DNA of 64,000 nucleotides from Clostridia bacterium (GTDB lineage Bacteria; Bacillota; Clostridia; UBA1381), in the NCBI GenBank assembly GCA_026418715.1, contig JAOAAV010000062.1, positions 37,862 to 101,861 of the forward strand. Direction: 5' to 3'. Numbering within the stretch: the first letter of the stretch is position 1; each line of letters opens with the position of its first letter. Position numbers and translations under genes: made by a program. The notes below the pieces were generated by a model that did no database searches, was not told the origin of the DNA, and saw nothing but the letters and a program-made list of their open reading frames with translations. Below are positions 28,733-37,782 of the stretch, piece by piece.

Positions 28733-29961
28733 AAAAATTGAAAAAAACGGTTGCCGTAATAGGAGCCGGTGCGGCAGGATTGATTGCTGCAGGAGTTCTT
28801 GCAGAACGAGGAAAAGATGTTAAGCTGATTGAAAAAAATGCCGTTTTAGGGAAAAAGATAAGAATTACAGGCAAGGGCAGATGCAATATCACGAATATTG
28901 ACGATATAGAAAATATTCTCAAAAATATTCCGACTAATCCGAAATTCTTATATAGTGCGCTCTACAGCTTTACAAACATGGATTTAATACATCTTTTAAA
29001 TTCCATGGGCCTTAAAACCAAGGTAGAGCGTGGAGGACGCGTGTTTCCTGAGTCGGATAATGCCAAAGATGTTGTTGATGCGCTTAAAAAATATGCATTA
29101 AAGGCGAATGTAGAGGTAATTTGCGCATTTGCGGAGCATTTGCTTTTTAGTGATGGAAAAATTACGGGAGTGAGCACATCGGCAGGCAAAATTTACGCCG
29201 ACAGTGTAATTGTGGCTACGGGCGGAAAGTCCTATCCTCTTACGGGGTCGACGGGGGACGGATATAGACTGGCGGAGGAGGTCGGGCATACGATTATTGA
29301 GCCGAAACCGTCGCTTGTACCGATAGTTACGGAGGAGAGATGGGTTTCAGATCTTATGGGACTATCCCTTAAAAATGTCGAACTTACGGTATATAATAAA
29401 AAAAATAAGAGAGTATTTTCCGATTTTGGGGAGATGCTTTTTACACATTTCGGAATAAGCGGGCCTATTGTTCTTTCGGCAAGCGCGCATTTGAAGGATA
29501 TACACAAGGAAGAATACAGGGTTTGTATTGATTTAAAGCCCGCACTTGACATACAGCAGTTAGACAGGAGAATACAGCGTGATTTTGAAAAATATACAAG
29601 AAAACACCTTATAAATGCAATGGATGATCTGCTGCCGAAGGCTTTGATACCCGTTATAGTAGAGTTGTCGGGCATTTCGCCTCATAAAGAAGTAAATCAG
29701 ATTACAAGAGAAGAAAGAATGAGGCTGGTTGAACTTTTCAAAAGCCTGACATTGAGGGTCAAAGACTTTCGTCCCATTGAGGAAGCCATTGTTACGTCCG
29801 GAGGAATAAAAGTAGGTGAAATCAATCCTTCCACGATGGAATCAAAGCTTTTGGCGGGGCTTTATTTTGCGGGTGAAGTGATTGATGTGGACGCATATAC
29901 GGGCGGTTACAATTTGCAGATTGCTTTTTCGACGGGGTATTTAGCGGGTAAAAACGCATAG
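28729..29961 (+). CDS. NAD(P)/FAD-dependent oxidoreductase, HI0933/BaiN family
   Basis: 410 aa if GTG 28729 is used; TTG 28738 (LKKTVAVIGAGAAG) is better spaced from GCGGAGG and may be the true start. Dinucleotide-binding GAGAAGLIAAGVLAERG, the family signature GKGRCNITN, ATGGKSYPLTGSTGDGY and the C-terminal AYTGGYNLQIAFSTG are visible. The family is flavoproteins of uncertain substrate; BaiN acts on bile-acid intermediates. The cytosolic fold gives no hint of a specific substrate here. Confidence 0.9.
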   Translation: MKKLKKTVAVIGAGAAGLIAAGVLAERGKDVKLIEKNAVLGKKIRITGKGRCNITNIDDIENILKNIPTNPKFLYSALYSFTNMDLIHLLNSMGLKTKVERGGRVFPESDNAKDVVDALKKYALKANVEVICAFAEHLLFSDGKITGVSTSAGKIYADSVIVATGGKSYPLTGSTGDGYRLAEEVGHTIIEPKPSLVPIVTEERWVSDLMGLSLKNVELTVYNKKNKRVFSDFGEMLFTHFGISGPIVLSASAHLKDIHKEEYRVCIDLKPALDIQQLDRRIQRDFEKYTRKHLINAMDDLLPKALIPVIVELSGISPHKEVNQITREERMRLVELFKSLTLRVKDFRPIEEAIVTSGGIKVGEINPSTMESKLLAGLYFAGEVIDVDAYTGGYNLQIAFSTGYLAGKNA

Positions 29962-29987
29962 CTTTAAAATTGAGAGGTTGTGATAAA

Positions 29988-30401
29988 ATGAGTGAGTTGG
30001 GGAGCAAGGAGATTTCCGCCGCTGCCGTTCGCTTGGCCATTAGTCAATCGAGAGAAGAGGAAAAGAAGCTTCAAAAGGAGTTTTTGCTTGGCGGTATTAA
30101 AACTGTTGGAGTGGATTTTGGCGGAGAATTTTCGGATGCGGTCACAAAAATTATAGAAAGAGCAACTGTTGCGGCCAAACGCGAAGGTGTTATAGGACAG
30201 TCGCATTCTGAAGAAGGCGCCGTTATGGGTGCCGCACATGAGGCGGTTGCGCAGATTATAAATAAAGCAATAGGGTTGAATTTAGGAGGCAAAATAGGCA
30301 TTGCGAGGGCAGGTGACCATATTTCGGTATGTGTGTTTTTTGCGATAGGACTTCTAAATTTAAATGATGTTGCAATCGGTTTGGGACATAGGGCAATTTA
30401 G
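29988..30401 (+). CDS. hutP: HutP family RNA-binding antitermination protein
   Basis: 137 aa from ATG 29988 (MSELGSKEISAAAVRLAIS). The whole chain reads as HutP: EEEKKLQKEFLL near the start, HSEEGAVMGAAHEAV, and the C-terminal GLGHRAI. In Bacillus HutP binds UAG-repeat RNA with histidine and Mg2+ to antiterminate the hut operon. No hut genes lie nearby, which is usual for clostridial homologues placed before aroH and cmk; the target is therefore unknown. Confidence 0.88.
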   Translation: MSELGSKEISAAAVRLAISQSREEEKKLQKEFLLGGIKTVGVDFGGEFSDAVTKIIERATVAAKREGVIGQSHSEEGAVMGAAHEAVAQIINKAIGLNLGGKIGIARAGDHISVCVFFAIGLLNLNDVAIGLGHRAI

Positions 30402-30409
30402 GAGGTTTT

Positions 30410-30772
30410 ATGGTTAGAGCAATAAGAGGAGCAATTACGGTTGAAAATAACGACAGAGATGAAATTTTATCGGCGACCGTGGAAATGCTCAAAAAAATGA
30501 TTGAAGAGAATAATTTGAAAATTGAGGATATGATAAGCATTATTTTTACGCTCACCCCTGATTTGAATGCGGTATTTCCGGCTGTGGCGGCAAGGGAAAT
30601 GGGTATTGTGGATGTGCCTCTTATGTGTATGAGTGAAATTGATATTGAAGGCGCTCTCCCTAAATGCGTGAGGATTATGCTTTATATAAATTCCGAAAAA
30701 TCGTTAAAGGAAATTAAACATGTGTATTTGCGGAAGGCAACAGTTTTAAGACCTGATTTGTTAGAAAAATAA
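30410..30772 (+). CDS. aroH: Chorismate mutase, AroH type
   Basis: 120 aa trimeric AroH-class enzyme converting chorismate to prephenate. Begins MVRAIRGAITVENND with the active-site arginine; further family segments TLTPDLNAVFPAVAAR and the C-terminal HVYLRKATVLRPD. Start after TAGGAGG, 8 bases from the hutP stop. Confidence 0.94.
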   Translation: MVRAIRGAITVENNDRDEILSATVEMLKKMIEENNLKIEDMISIIFTLTPDLNAVFPAVAAREMGIVDVPLMCMSEIDIEGALPKCVRIMLYINSEKSLKEIKHVYLRKATVLRPDLLEK

Positions 30773-30787
30773 AGGATTTTTATATAA

Positions 30788-30817
30788 TTGTGTAGAATAC
30801 TCTCAAATGCATATAAT
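30788..30817 (+). promoter_or_regulatory. Predicted promoter of cmk
   Basis: TTGTGT, 18 bases, TATAAT in the 84-base gap between aroH and cmk. Confidence 0.5.
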
Positions 30818-30856
30818 AATATCGGACAAAATTAAAGGGTAGTGAGGGGAAAATGC

Positions 30857-31543
30857 TTGAAACATATAAATATTGCTATTGACGGTCCGGCAGGTGCGGG
30901 CAAGAGCACAATATCCAAAATTGTTGCAGGCGAGCTTGGCTTTGTGTATATTGATACAGGTGCAATGTACAGGGCGGCGGCACTTTATGCAATAGAACAC
31001 GGTATTGATATAAAACATGAAAAAGACAAGCTGATTGAAAATTTAGACAGTATTGAAATTGATATAAAGCATACTGAAAATGGGCAAAAAATATACCTTT
31101 GCGGTAAGGAAGTGACTGAAAGAATACGTGAGGCGGACGTAAGCATAGGAGCTTCAGATATTGCCGTAATACCAGAGGTAAGGCTGAAACTGGTAGAGCT
31201 TCAGCGTACGCTTGCGCGCGGGAATCATGTTATTATGGATGGAAGAGATATAGGCACATATGTGCTGCCTGACGCCGATTTAAAAATTTTTCTTACCGCA
31301 TCCTTGGAGGATAGGGCAATGCGCAGGTACGAAGAGTTAAAGCAAAAGGGCATTGACTGTGAGTTTGAAAGCGTGAAAAAGGATATGGCATATAGGGACA
31401 AAAATGATTCCGAAAGAGAATTTGCACCGCTTAAAATGGCGGAAGATGCGACCCTTGCGGATACTACCGGAAATACGCTTGAGCAGTCGGTTGAGATGAT
31501 AAAGGAAATGATAAAAACCAAAATGGAGCAACTGGGGGTTTAA
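30857..31543 (+). CDS. cmk: Cytidylate kinase
   Basis: Phosphorylates CMP/dCMP. P-loop IAIDGPAGAGKSTISK directly at the N-terminus, then YIDTGAMYRA and the MDGRDIGTYVLPDA segment, with RRYEEL and MAYRDKNDSERE in the C-terminal LID region. I prefer TTG 30857 (228 aa), 6 bases after GAGGGGA; the tracked GTG 30842 has no site. Start of a cmk-plsC-ispH/rpsA group. Confidence 0.95.
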   Translation: MKHINIAIDGPAGAGKSTISKIVAGELGFVYIDTGAMYRAAALYAIEHGIDIKHEKDKLIENLDSIEIDIKHTENGQKIYLCGKEVTERIREADVSIGASDIAVIPEVRLKLVELQRTLARGNHVIMDGRDIGTYVLPDADLKIFLTASLEDRAMRRYEELKQKGIDCEFESVKKDMAYRDKNDSEREFAPLKMAEDATLADTTGNTLEQSVEMIKEMIKTKMEQLGV

Positions 31544-31546
31544 TTG

Positions 31547-32149
31547 GTGTTTTACAGATTCGTACGCGGTCTAGTCGGAATATTCTTGCTTTTTGTATTC
31601 AGGATAAAGAGAATTGGACAAGAGAATGTGCCTAAAACGGGCGGAGCAATTTTAGCGGTAAACCATAAATCAAATTGGGATGTTGTGGTCGTAAGCGTCA
31701 CTTGTCCTAGAATGCTAAGGTTTATGGCAAAATCGGAGCTTTTTGAGAATAAGCTTTTCGGAGGTTTGATAAGAAGATTGGGAGCCTTCCCTATTCAGCG
31801 AGGCAAGGGAGATATAGGAGCAATCAAAGGCGCTCTTTCTACGCTTAATTCAAGTCACGTTATGCTTATGTTTCCAGAAGGAAAACGTGTCAGAGGAGAA
31901 GCTGTGACAGACGCTAAAGCGGGAGTTGCAATGCTGGCGACGCGTGCAAGGGTTCCCGTTATTCCTGTATACATATCGGGCAAATATAAATGGATGAGCA
32001 AAATTACTGTAAAATATGGAAGTCCGATTCTTTTCGATGAATATTATGACAAAAAGCTCACCATGGACGAACTTCAGACGCTTAGCAACGATGTTTTGCG
32101 GAAAATGCGTTCTTTGAGCACAGAGAATAAAATTATGGCGGGTAAGTAA
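31547..32149 (+). CDS. plsC: 1-acyl-sn-glycerol-3-phosphate acyltransferase (PlsC family)
   Basis: 200-201 aa depending on GTG 31547 or TTG 31544. It has an N-terminal hydrophobic segment (FVRGLVGIFLLFVF), the catalytic HX4D as NHKSNWD, and the substrate motif FPEGKRVRGE. It acylates lysophosphatidate to phosphatidate in membrane lipid synthesis. Located between cmk and ispH-rpsA, a common clostridial order. Confidence 0.93.
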   Translation: MFYRFVRGLVGIFLLFVFRIKRIGQENVPKTGGAILAVNHKSNWDVVVVSVTCPRMLRFMAKSELFENKLFGGLIRRLGAFPIQRGKGDIGAIKGALSTLNSSHVMLMFPEGKRVRGEAVTDAKAGVAMLATRARVPVIPVYISGKYKWMSKITVKYGSPILFDEYYDKKLTMDELQTLSNDVLRKMRSLSTENKIMAGK

Positions 32150-32150
32150 T

Positions 32151-34121
32151 ATGAGCATTGTAGTAGCGAAGACGGCAGGGTTTTGTTATGGGGTAAAAAG
32201 AGCGGTCAATGAAGTTTATGACCGTGCATTGAAAAAAGAGGAGCATATTGCCACACTGGGCAAGCTGATTCATAACAGACAGGTCGTAGAGGATTTGGAG
32301 AAGATGGGTGTTAAGGCTTATGACTGTGTGGAAGATGTGCCCGAGGGAGTCCGCCTTGTCATCAGGACGCATGGTGTGGCTAAGGATGTTATAGAGAAAA
32401 TAGAAAAGAAAAATATTTCTTATGTTGATTTAACCTGCCCATTTGTGGAGAAAATACATAAGATTGTTAAGGAATATTATGAAAAGGGGTATAAAATCGT
32501 TATTATCGGTGATGGAAATCATCCTGAGGTGCAGGGGATTAACGGTTGGTGCAACAATGAAGGTATTATTGTTTATTCCTGCGATGAGGCAATCTTAGAC
32601 AAAATATCAGAAAAAAGGGTGTGTATTGTAGCACAAACAACAATAAACAGAGAAAATTTTGAGCAAGTTATACAATTTATAAAAAAAACTTGCCAAGGGG
32701 CTGTGGTTTTTGATACAATATGTAATGCGACAAAAGATAGACAATCGGAAACCTTGCATTTGGCGGAGGAATCTGATATTATGATTGTTGTGGGCGGGAA
32801 GGAAAGCTCAAATACAAGGAAACTGTACGAAATTTCAAGAAAGCGCTGCCCGCTTACGTTTCACATTGAAACTTTTGAGGATTTGCCTCAAAATATAAAT
32901 TATAAAAATAAAAAGATAGGTATTACGGCAGGAGCATCAACACCGAGTCGTATTATCGAGGAGGTTTTTACGGTAATGGATGAAATGACAAGAAATGAAC
33001 AGGGTATGGATTTTGCTCAGATGATTGAGGAATCTATAAAAACTTTAAATACAGGAGATGTTGTAACAGGTACCGTTGTTGAAGTCCGCAATAACGAAGT
33101 CATTGTGGATTTGGGATTTAAGTCCGATGGTATATTGGCGGCCGATCAGCTTACAGATGATCCGTACTTAAAGCCGTCGGATATCGTTAAGGTTGGAGAT
33201 CAGATTGACGTATTTATTGTAGGCGTTAACGATGCTGAAGGCAAGACCGTACTTTCCAGAAAAAGATTGGTTGCTATGGAAAATTGGAAGAAGATTAAGG
33301 AAGCGTATGAGAGTAAGACTATCTTAGAAGGAAAAGTTATACAAGTGGTAAAAGGTGGCGTAATTGCTCTTACAGAGGGCAATAAGGTATTTATACCCGC
33401 TCGTCAGGCATCTGAGAGATTTATTCAGGATTTGAGCACACTTTTGAATGCTAATGTAAAGTTTAGAATCATTGAATTGGATGAGAAGAGAAAACGCGTT
33501 ATCGGTTCGGTTCGTTCTGTTTTGGAGGAAGAAAGAAAAGGTTTAGAGGAGAAGTTCTGGGCTTCGGCAGAGGTTGGCAAGGAATATACCGGAACAGTGA
33601 AGTCGGTAACTGCGTTTGGCGCTTTTGTTGATATTGGCGGTGTTGACGGGTTGGTTCACATTTCCGAACTTAGCTGGAGTAAGATTAAGCATCCCTCGGA
33701 AATTGTTAAGGAGGGGGATGTGTTGACTGTTTATATTAAGGACATAAACAAGGAAACGAAAAAAATTGCTTTGGGTTACAAAAAGCAGGAAGATAATCCT
33801 TGGCTTGTTGCTCAGGCAAAGTACAATGTCGGAGATGTTGTTTCCTGCAAAATTGTCCGTATGGTTCCGTTTGGTGCGTTTGCGGAGATTATTCCGAATG
33901 TTGACGGGTTAATTCATATTTCGCAGATTTCGGATAAAAGGATAGGTAAGCCAGAGGATGTTTTGTCAATCGGTCAGGTGGTTGACGCAAAGATTACCGA
34001 CTTGAATTGGGAAAACAAAAAAATCAGCTTGAGCATAAAAGCGTTGATTGCGCCTGCAGCTGAGGCGGCAGAAGAAGCACATGAAGAAGCTGCCGAGGAG
34101 AGTATTCAGGAACAGGAATAA
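32151..34121 (+). CDS. ispH: Bifunctional HMBPP reductase (IspH) / 30S ribosomal protein S1 fusion
   Basis: 656 aa in one frame. Residues 1-285 are IspH, the last enzyme of the MEP isoprenoid pathway: Fe-S cysteines in FCYGV, DLTCPFV and CNATKDRQSE, with THG and TAGASTPSR. Residues about 300-630 hold four S1 RNA-binding repeats (GDVVTGTVVEVRNNEVIVDL; LEGKVIQVVKGGVIAL; GTVKSVTAFGAFVDIGG; GDVVSCKIVRMVPFGAFAEI). An acidic Ala/Glu tail ends the protein. The fusion is known from Clostridia and is not a sequencing artefact: the linker is open and no stop or shift is seen. Confidence 0.95.
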   Translation: MSIVVAKTAGFCYGVKRAVNEVYDRALKKEEHIATLGKLIHNRQVVEDLEKMGVKAYDCVEDVPEGVRLVIRTHGVAKDVIEKIEKKNISYVDLTCPFVEKIHKIVKEYYEKGYKIVIIGDGNHPEVQGINGWCNNEGIIVYSCDEAILDKISEKRVCIVAQTTINRENFEQVIQFIKKTCQGAVVFDTICNATKDRQSETLHLAEESDIMIVVGGKESSNTRKLYEISRKRCPLTFHIETFEDLPQNINYKNKKIGITAGASTPSRIIEEVFTVMDEMTRNEQGMDFAQMIEESIKTLNTGDVVTGTVVEVRNNEVIVDLGFKSDGILAADQLTDDPYLKPSDIVKVGDQIDVFIVGVNDAEGKTVLSRKRLVAMENWKKIKEAYESKTILEGKVIQVVKGGVIALTEGNKVFIPARQASERFIQDLSTLLNANVKFRIIELDEKRKRVIGSVRSVLEEERKGLEEKFWASAEVGKEYTGTVKSVTAFGAFVDIGGVDGLVHISELSWSKIKHPSEIVKEGDVLTVYIKDINKETKKIALGYKKQEDNPWLVAQAKYNVGDVVSCKIVRMVPFGAFAEIIPNVDGLIHISQISDKRIGKPEDVLSIGQVVDAKITDLNWENKKISLSIKALIAPAAEAAEEAHEEAAEESIQEQE

Positions 34122-34129
34122 ATATTATA

Positions 34130-34158
34130 GGCTGCGTGTAGCGCAGCCTTTGTTTTTT
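34130..34158 (+). terminator. Terminator after ispH-rpsA
   Basis: GGCTGCG TGTAG CGCAGCC followed by TTTGTTTTTT. A second, imperfect AT-rich hairpin ending in GGGTTTTTT follows at about 34168-34210. Confidence 0.88.
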
Positions 34159-34312
34159 GCTCGCAGCAAGCCCAAGCTTTTGTTTGCAAATGAAAATTTT
34201 GGGTTTTTTAAACTTTTTGAATTAACAAATAATCTCCCGACATATAGTGTATAGGTATTTATCATTGAAGGAAAAAAGACACAAGTATGTATGGGAAGGA
34301 TGTTTTTCTGTT

Positions 34313-35692
34313 ATGAATCAGAGACTGGAATTTTTTAAGAAAAATATAAAAGGGAAGGATATAGCAGTTATCGGATTGGGGATCAGTAATTTGCCCTTAA
34401 TAAAATTTTTGGCAGCTGCGGGAGCAAAAGTTAACGTATGTGATATGAAAAGCCAAGATGCTTTTGGAGATGTTTGTGATGAGTTGTCAGAGTTGGGTGT
34501 TTCTTTTAGCTTGGGTACGGGTTATTTGGATAATTTAAATCAAGAAATTATCTTTAAAACACCGGGTATGCGCTTTGATATTCCGCCGCTTTGCAGGGCA
34601 AGAGATATGGGTGCGTTTGTTACATCTGAAATGGAGCTTTTTTTTGACTTGTGTCCCGCTCCCATTATAGGCGTTACTGGGAGTGACGGGAAAACAACCA
34701 CAACAACTCTTATTTATAAAATGCTCTCTGAGCAGGGCTGCTGTGCATGGCTTGGCGGGAACATAGGCAAGCCTCTTATAGGAGATGTTGACAATATAAA
34801 GGAGACCGACAGAGTTGTTCTTGAACTGAGCAGTTTCCAGCTGCATACTATGAAGGTTTCACCTCAGACAGCGGTTATTACAAATATTACCCCAAATCAT
34901 TTGGATATGCATAAAGATTATGAAGAATATATTGACGCAAAAAGGAATATTATGCGTTACCAGACTCCAAACTCAAGACTTGTCATAAATTTTGACAATG
35001 AGCACACTCGCAAAATAGGACAATGTGCCGCCGGAGAATGTGTTTATTTTTCAAGCAGTACAGAGCTTGAAAACGGGCTGTATTTAAAAGAGAATATGAT
35101 ATACCATAAAGATAAGCCGCTGCTTGCCATAAGCGACATTCAAATATTAGGGAAGCATAACATTGAAAATTATATGGCGGCAATCGGTGCGGTATATGAT
35201 ATGGTCAGTGCCGATTGCATAAAAAATGTTGCGAAAAATTTTTTTGGCGTGGCTCATAGAAATGAATTGGTTCGAATTTTGAATGGAGTCAAATACTATA
35301 ACAGTTCCATTGACTCCAGCCCAAACCGCACAAAAAATACCTTGAGCGTATTTAATGAGAAAGTTATACTTATTTGTGGAGGGAAGGAAAAAGGAATTCC
35401 CTATGATGATTTGGGACTGACTTTGGTTGAAAAGGTAAAGGTGTTGATTTTGATCGGCTCGTCGGCAGATAAGATAGAGGCGGCATTGAATAAGCAGATA
35501 AACCAAACGGGAAGGGGAAAGGATATAATGGTTGTTCGTGTATGCACGTATGAGGATGCGGTACGAGAAGCCTTTAAGCTTGCAAAAAGCGGCGACAGCG
35601 TGGTTTTGTCGCCTGCAAGCACTAGTTTTGATATGTTTGCAAATTTCGAAGAACGAGGAGATTTATTTAAAAAATTGGTGAATGAACTATAA
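34313..35692 (+). CDS. murD: UDP-N-acetylmuramoyl-L-alanine--D-glutamate ligase
   Basis: Adds D-Glu to the peptidoglycan precursor. 459 aa from ATG 34313 (MNQRLEFFKKNIKGKDIAVIGLG), with GGAAGGA upstream; the longer tracked start lacks a site. N-terminal Rossmann domain, ATP loop GVTGSDGKTTTTTLI, NITPNHLDMH, and the C-terminal ligase domain (VAHRNELVRI, NSSIDSSPNRT, CGGKEKGIPYDDL, LSPASTSFDMF) are all present. Stands apart from other mur genes. Confidence 0.95.
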   Translation: MNQRLEFFKKNIKGKDIAVIGLGISNLPLIKFLAAAGAKVNVCDMKSQDAFGDVCDELSELGVSFSLGTGYLDNLNQEIIFKTPGMRFDIPPLCRARDMGAFVTSEMELFFDLCPAPIIGVTGSDGKTTTTTLIYKMLSEQGCCAWLGGNIGKPLIGDVDNIKETDRVVLELSSFQLHTMKVSPQTAVITNITPNHLDMHKDYEEYIDAKRNIMRYQTPNSRLVINFDNEHTRKIGQCAAGECVYFSSSTELENGLYLKENMIYHKDKPLLAISDIQILGKHNIENYMAAIGAVYDMVSADCIKNVAKNFFGVAHRNELVRILNGVKYYNSSIDSSPNRTKNTLSVFNEKVILICGGKEKGIPYDDLGLTLVEKVKVLILIGSSADKIEAALNKQINQTGRGKDIMVVRVCTYEDAVREAFKLAKSGDSVVLSPASTSFDMFANFEERGDLFKKLVNEL

Positions 35693-35704
35693 GGAGAAAA
35701 AAAT

Positions 35705-36742
35705 ATGAAGGAGCTAATTAAAAAGCTGAGCGATATGCGAGGAGTATCAGGCTTTGAATATCGTCTGTCGGATAAAATAAAAGAGCTGTTTAGTGCGTAT
35801 TCGGATGAGGTGTATACGGATAAGCTTGGAAATGTTATTGCCGTAAAGCGGTGCGGAAAGCCTTGCGCAAAAAAAGTTATGATTGAGGCTCATTGTGATG
35901 AGATAGGATTAATGGTTAAGGACATAGATAAAAACGGTTTTATTACGTTCGTGTGCATAGGCGGTGTGGATACACGTATTTTGCCTGCGCTGGAGGTAAT
36001 TGTACACGGAAAACGGGATATTTTGGGGATCATAGGAGCAAAGCCTCCTCATTTGCAGTCGGCGGAAGAGGGCAAAAAAAGCGTAAAGATTGAGGATATG
36101 GCAATTGATGTGGGACTCGATTATGATGAAGTAATAGAGCTTGTGTCTATTGGCGACAGTATTACCCTGCCGCAGTCCGTTGGGGATTTGGGAGGGCAGT
36201 TTTCGGGAAAATCTTTGGATGACAGGGCAAGCATAGCAGCTTTAATTGCGGTTTTTAAAAACCTTCAAAAGGTTAAGCTGGATGTGGATGTATATGCAAC
36301 TGTTGCGGTACAGGAGGAAATAGGGTCAAGGGGTGCTAAAACAGCCTCTTATGCAATAGAGCCGGACATTGCAGTCGCGGTTGACGTCTGCCACGCAATT
36401 ACGCCGGACAATTCTTACAATGCGTTTGAGTTGGGTTCGGGATGCATTATATCGGTCGGGCCAAACATCCATCCTAAGCTTCAAAAAAGACTATCTAAAA
36501 CAGCAAAGGATTACAATATTAAAACTGCTTTGGACGTTGCGGGAGGCAGTACAGGTACAGACGGATGGGCGATACAGGTGTCACGAAACGGCATTCCCAC
36601 GGCGGTTTTATCCATACCTTTAAAGTATATGCATACTTGTGTGGAAACTCTTATGATATCGGATGTGGAGGCTGTAGCGTCTCTTTTGACTTTTTTTATA
36701 CAAAATCTTGATGAGAATCTGGAGGAATGGCTGTGCTACTGA
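35705..36742 (+). CDS. M42 family metallopeptidase (first of three)
   Basis: 345 aa M42 aminopeptidase of the glutamyl aminopeptidase/FrvX type: tetrahedral TET-like, two-metal. Ligand motifs: EAHCDEIGLMV, LDDRAS, VQEEIGSRGA, DVCHA and MHTCVET, all intact. It trims peptides in the cytosol. Start after TAAGGAG. Its 3' end overlaps the next paralogue; the three genes form one operon. Confidence 0.92.
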   Translation: MKELIKKLSDMRGVSGFEYRLSDKIKELFSAYSDEVYTDKLGNVIAVKRCGKPCAKKVMIEAHCDEIGLMVKDIDKNGFITFVCIGGVDTRILPALEVIVHGKRDILGIIGAKPPHLQSAEEGKKSVKIEDMAIDVGLDYDEVIELVSIGDSITLPQSVGDLGGQFSGKSLDDRASIAALIAVFKNLQKVKLDVDVYATVAVQEEIGSRGAKTASYAIEPDIAVAVDVCHAITPDNSYNAFELGSGCIISVGPNIHPKLQKRLSKTAKDYNIKTALDVAGGSTGTDGWAIQVSRNGIPTAVLSIPLKYMHTCVETLMISDVEAVASLLTFFIQNLDENLEEWLCY

Positions 36743-37752
36743 AAAAATTGTGCGAAACAAATGGAGTCAGCGGCGATGAGGGAAGAGTACGCAGATTGAT
36801 TATGGATGAAATAAAGCCGTTTGCCGATGAGATTATTGTCGACTCCATAGGCAATATTATTGCGCTGAAAAAGGGAGAATGTTCGGATAAAAAGGTGATG
36901 TTGTCTGCTCATATGGACGAGATAGGATTTATCATTAAAGGCATTACTGATAAGGGATATCTGCAGTTTGAAACTGTCGGCGGAATTGATACGAGGGTGA
37001 TTATCTCGAAAAAGGTCAAGATTGGAGAAAAAGAAGTTCCCGGAATAATAGGCATGAAGGCGATACATCTTCAAAAAAAGGAGGAAAGGGAAACTGTACC
37101 TGAAATTAAAAATTTGTATATTGATATAGGTGCAAAGAATAAGGAAGATGCTGAAAAAAAGGTTGAGCTTGGAGATTATGCGGCATTTGACACCGGATAT
37201 CAAGAGTTTGGAAACGGGAAAATTAAGGCAAAAGCACTGGATGACAGAATAGGCTGTATGGTGCTTATTGAAGCGTTGAAGCACAAGTGCAAATATGATT
37301 TGTATGTATGCTTTTTAGCGCAGGAGGAGGTAGGTCTTCGTGGTGCGCAAATTGCATCATACAGAATAAAGCCAGATATTGCATTGGTTCTTGAAAGTAC
37401 TACATGTTCGGATGTTTTTCGCTCAAAGGAGCATGAGTATTCCACTGTTTTAGGACAAGGCGTTGCGGTAACATTTATGGACAGAAGCACAATTGTAGAA
37501 AGGCAATACTCAAAATGGCTGTATGATACCGCCCAAAAAGCCAATATACCTGTACAATATAAAAAAACAACCATGGGAGGCAATGATGCGGGGGCAATCC
37601 ATATTTGCGGCGAGGGTATAAAAACAGGGGTTTTATCTGTACCCTGCAGATACTTGCACTCTCCAGCAGGTGTTGTTTCAAAGTCTGACATAAAGGCGAT
37701 GCAGGATTTGACTATTCTGTTTATAGATAGAATAGAAGAGCTTGTGCAATGA
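36733..37752 (+). CDS. M42 family metallopeptidase (second of three)
   Basis: About 339 aa from GTG 36733; the tracked ATG 36727 is only 1 base from GGAGG, whereas the GTG has a 7-base spacing. Either start overlaps the previous gene. Metal-site motifs: SAHMDEIGFII, KALDDRIGC, AQEEVGLRGAQ, LESTTCSD and YLHSPAGVV. The fifth ligand position holds Glu where the first paralogue has Asp. Clearly diverged from gene one, so this is an old duplication. Confidence 0.92.
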   Translation: MLLKKLCETNGVSGDEGRVRRLIMDEIKPFADEIIVDSIGNIIALKKGECSDKKVMLSAHMDEIGFIIKGITDKGYLQFETVGGIDTRVIISKKVKIGEKEVPGIIGMKAIHLQKKEERETVPEIKNLYIDIGAKNKEDAEKKVELGDYAAFDTGYQEFGNGKIKAKALDDRIGCMVLIEALKHKCKYDLYVCFLAQEEVGLRGAQIASYRIKPDIALVLESTTCSDVFRSKEHEYSTVLGQGVAVTFMDRSTIVERQYSKWLYDTAQKANIPVQYKKTTMGGNDAGAIHICGEGIKTGVLSVPCRYLHSPAGVVSKSDIKAMQDLTILFIDRIEELVQ

Positions 37753-37782
37753 AGTTGATATTGTGAAAGGAATGAGAATACG

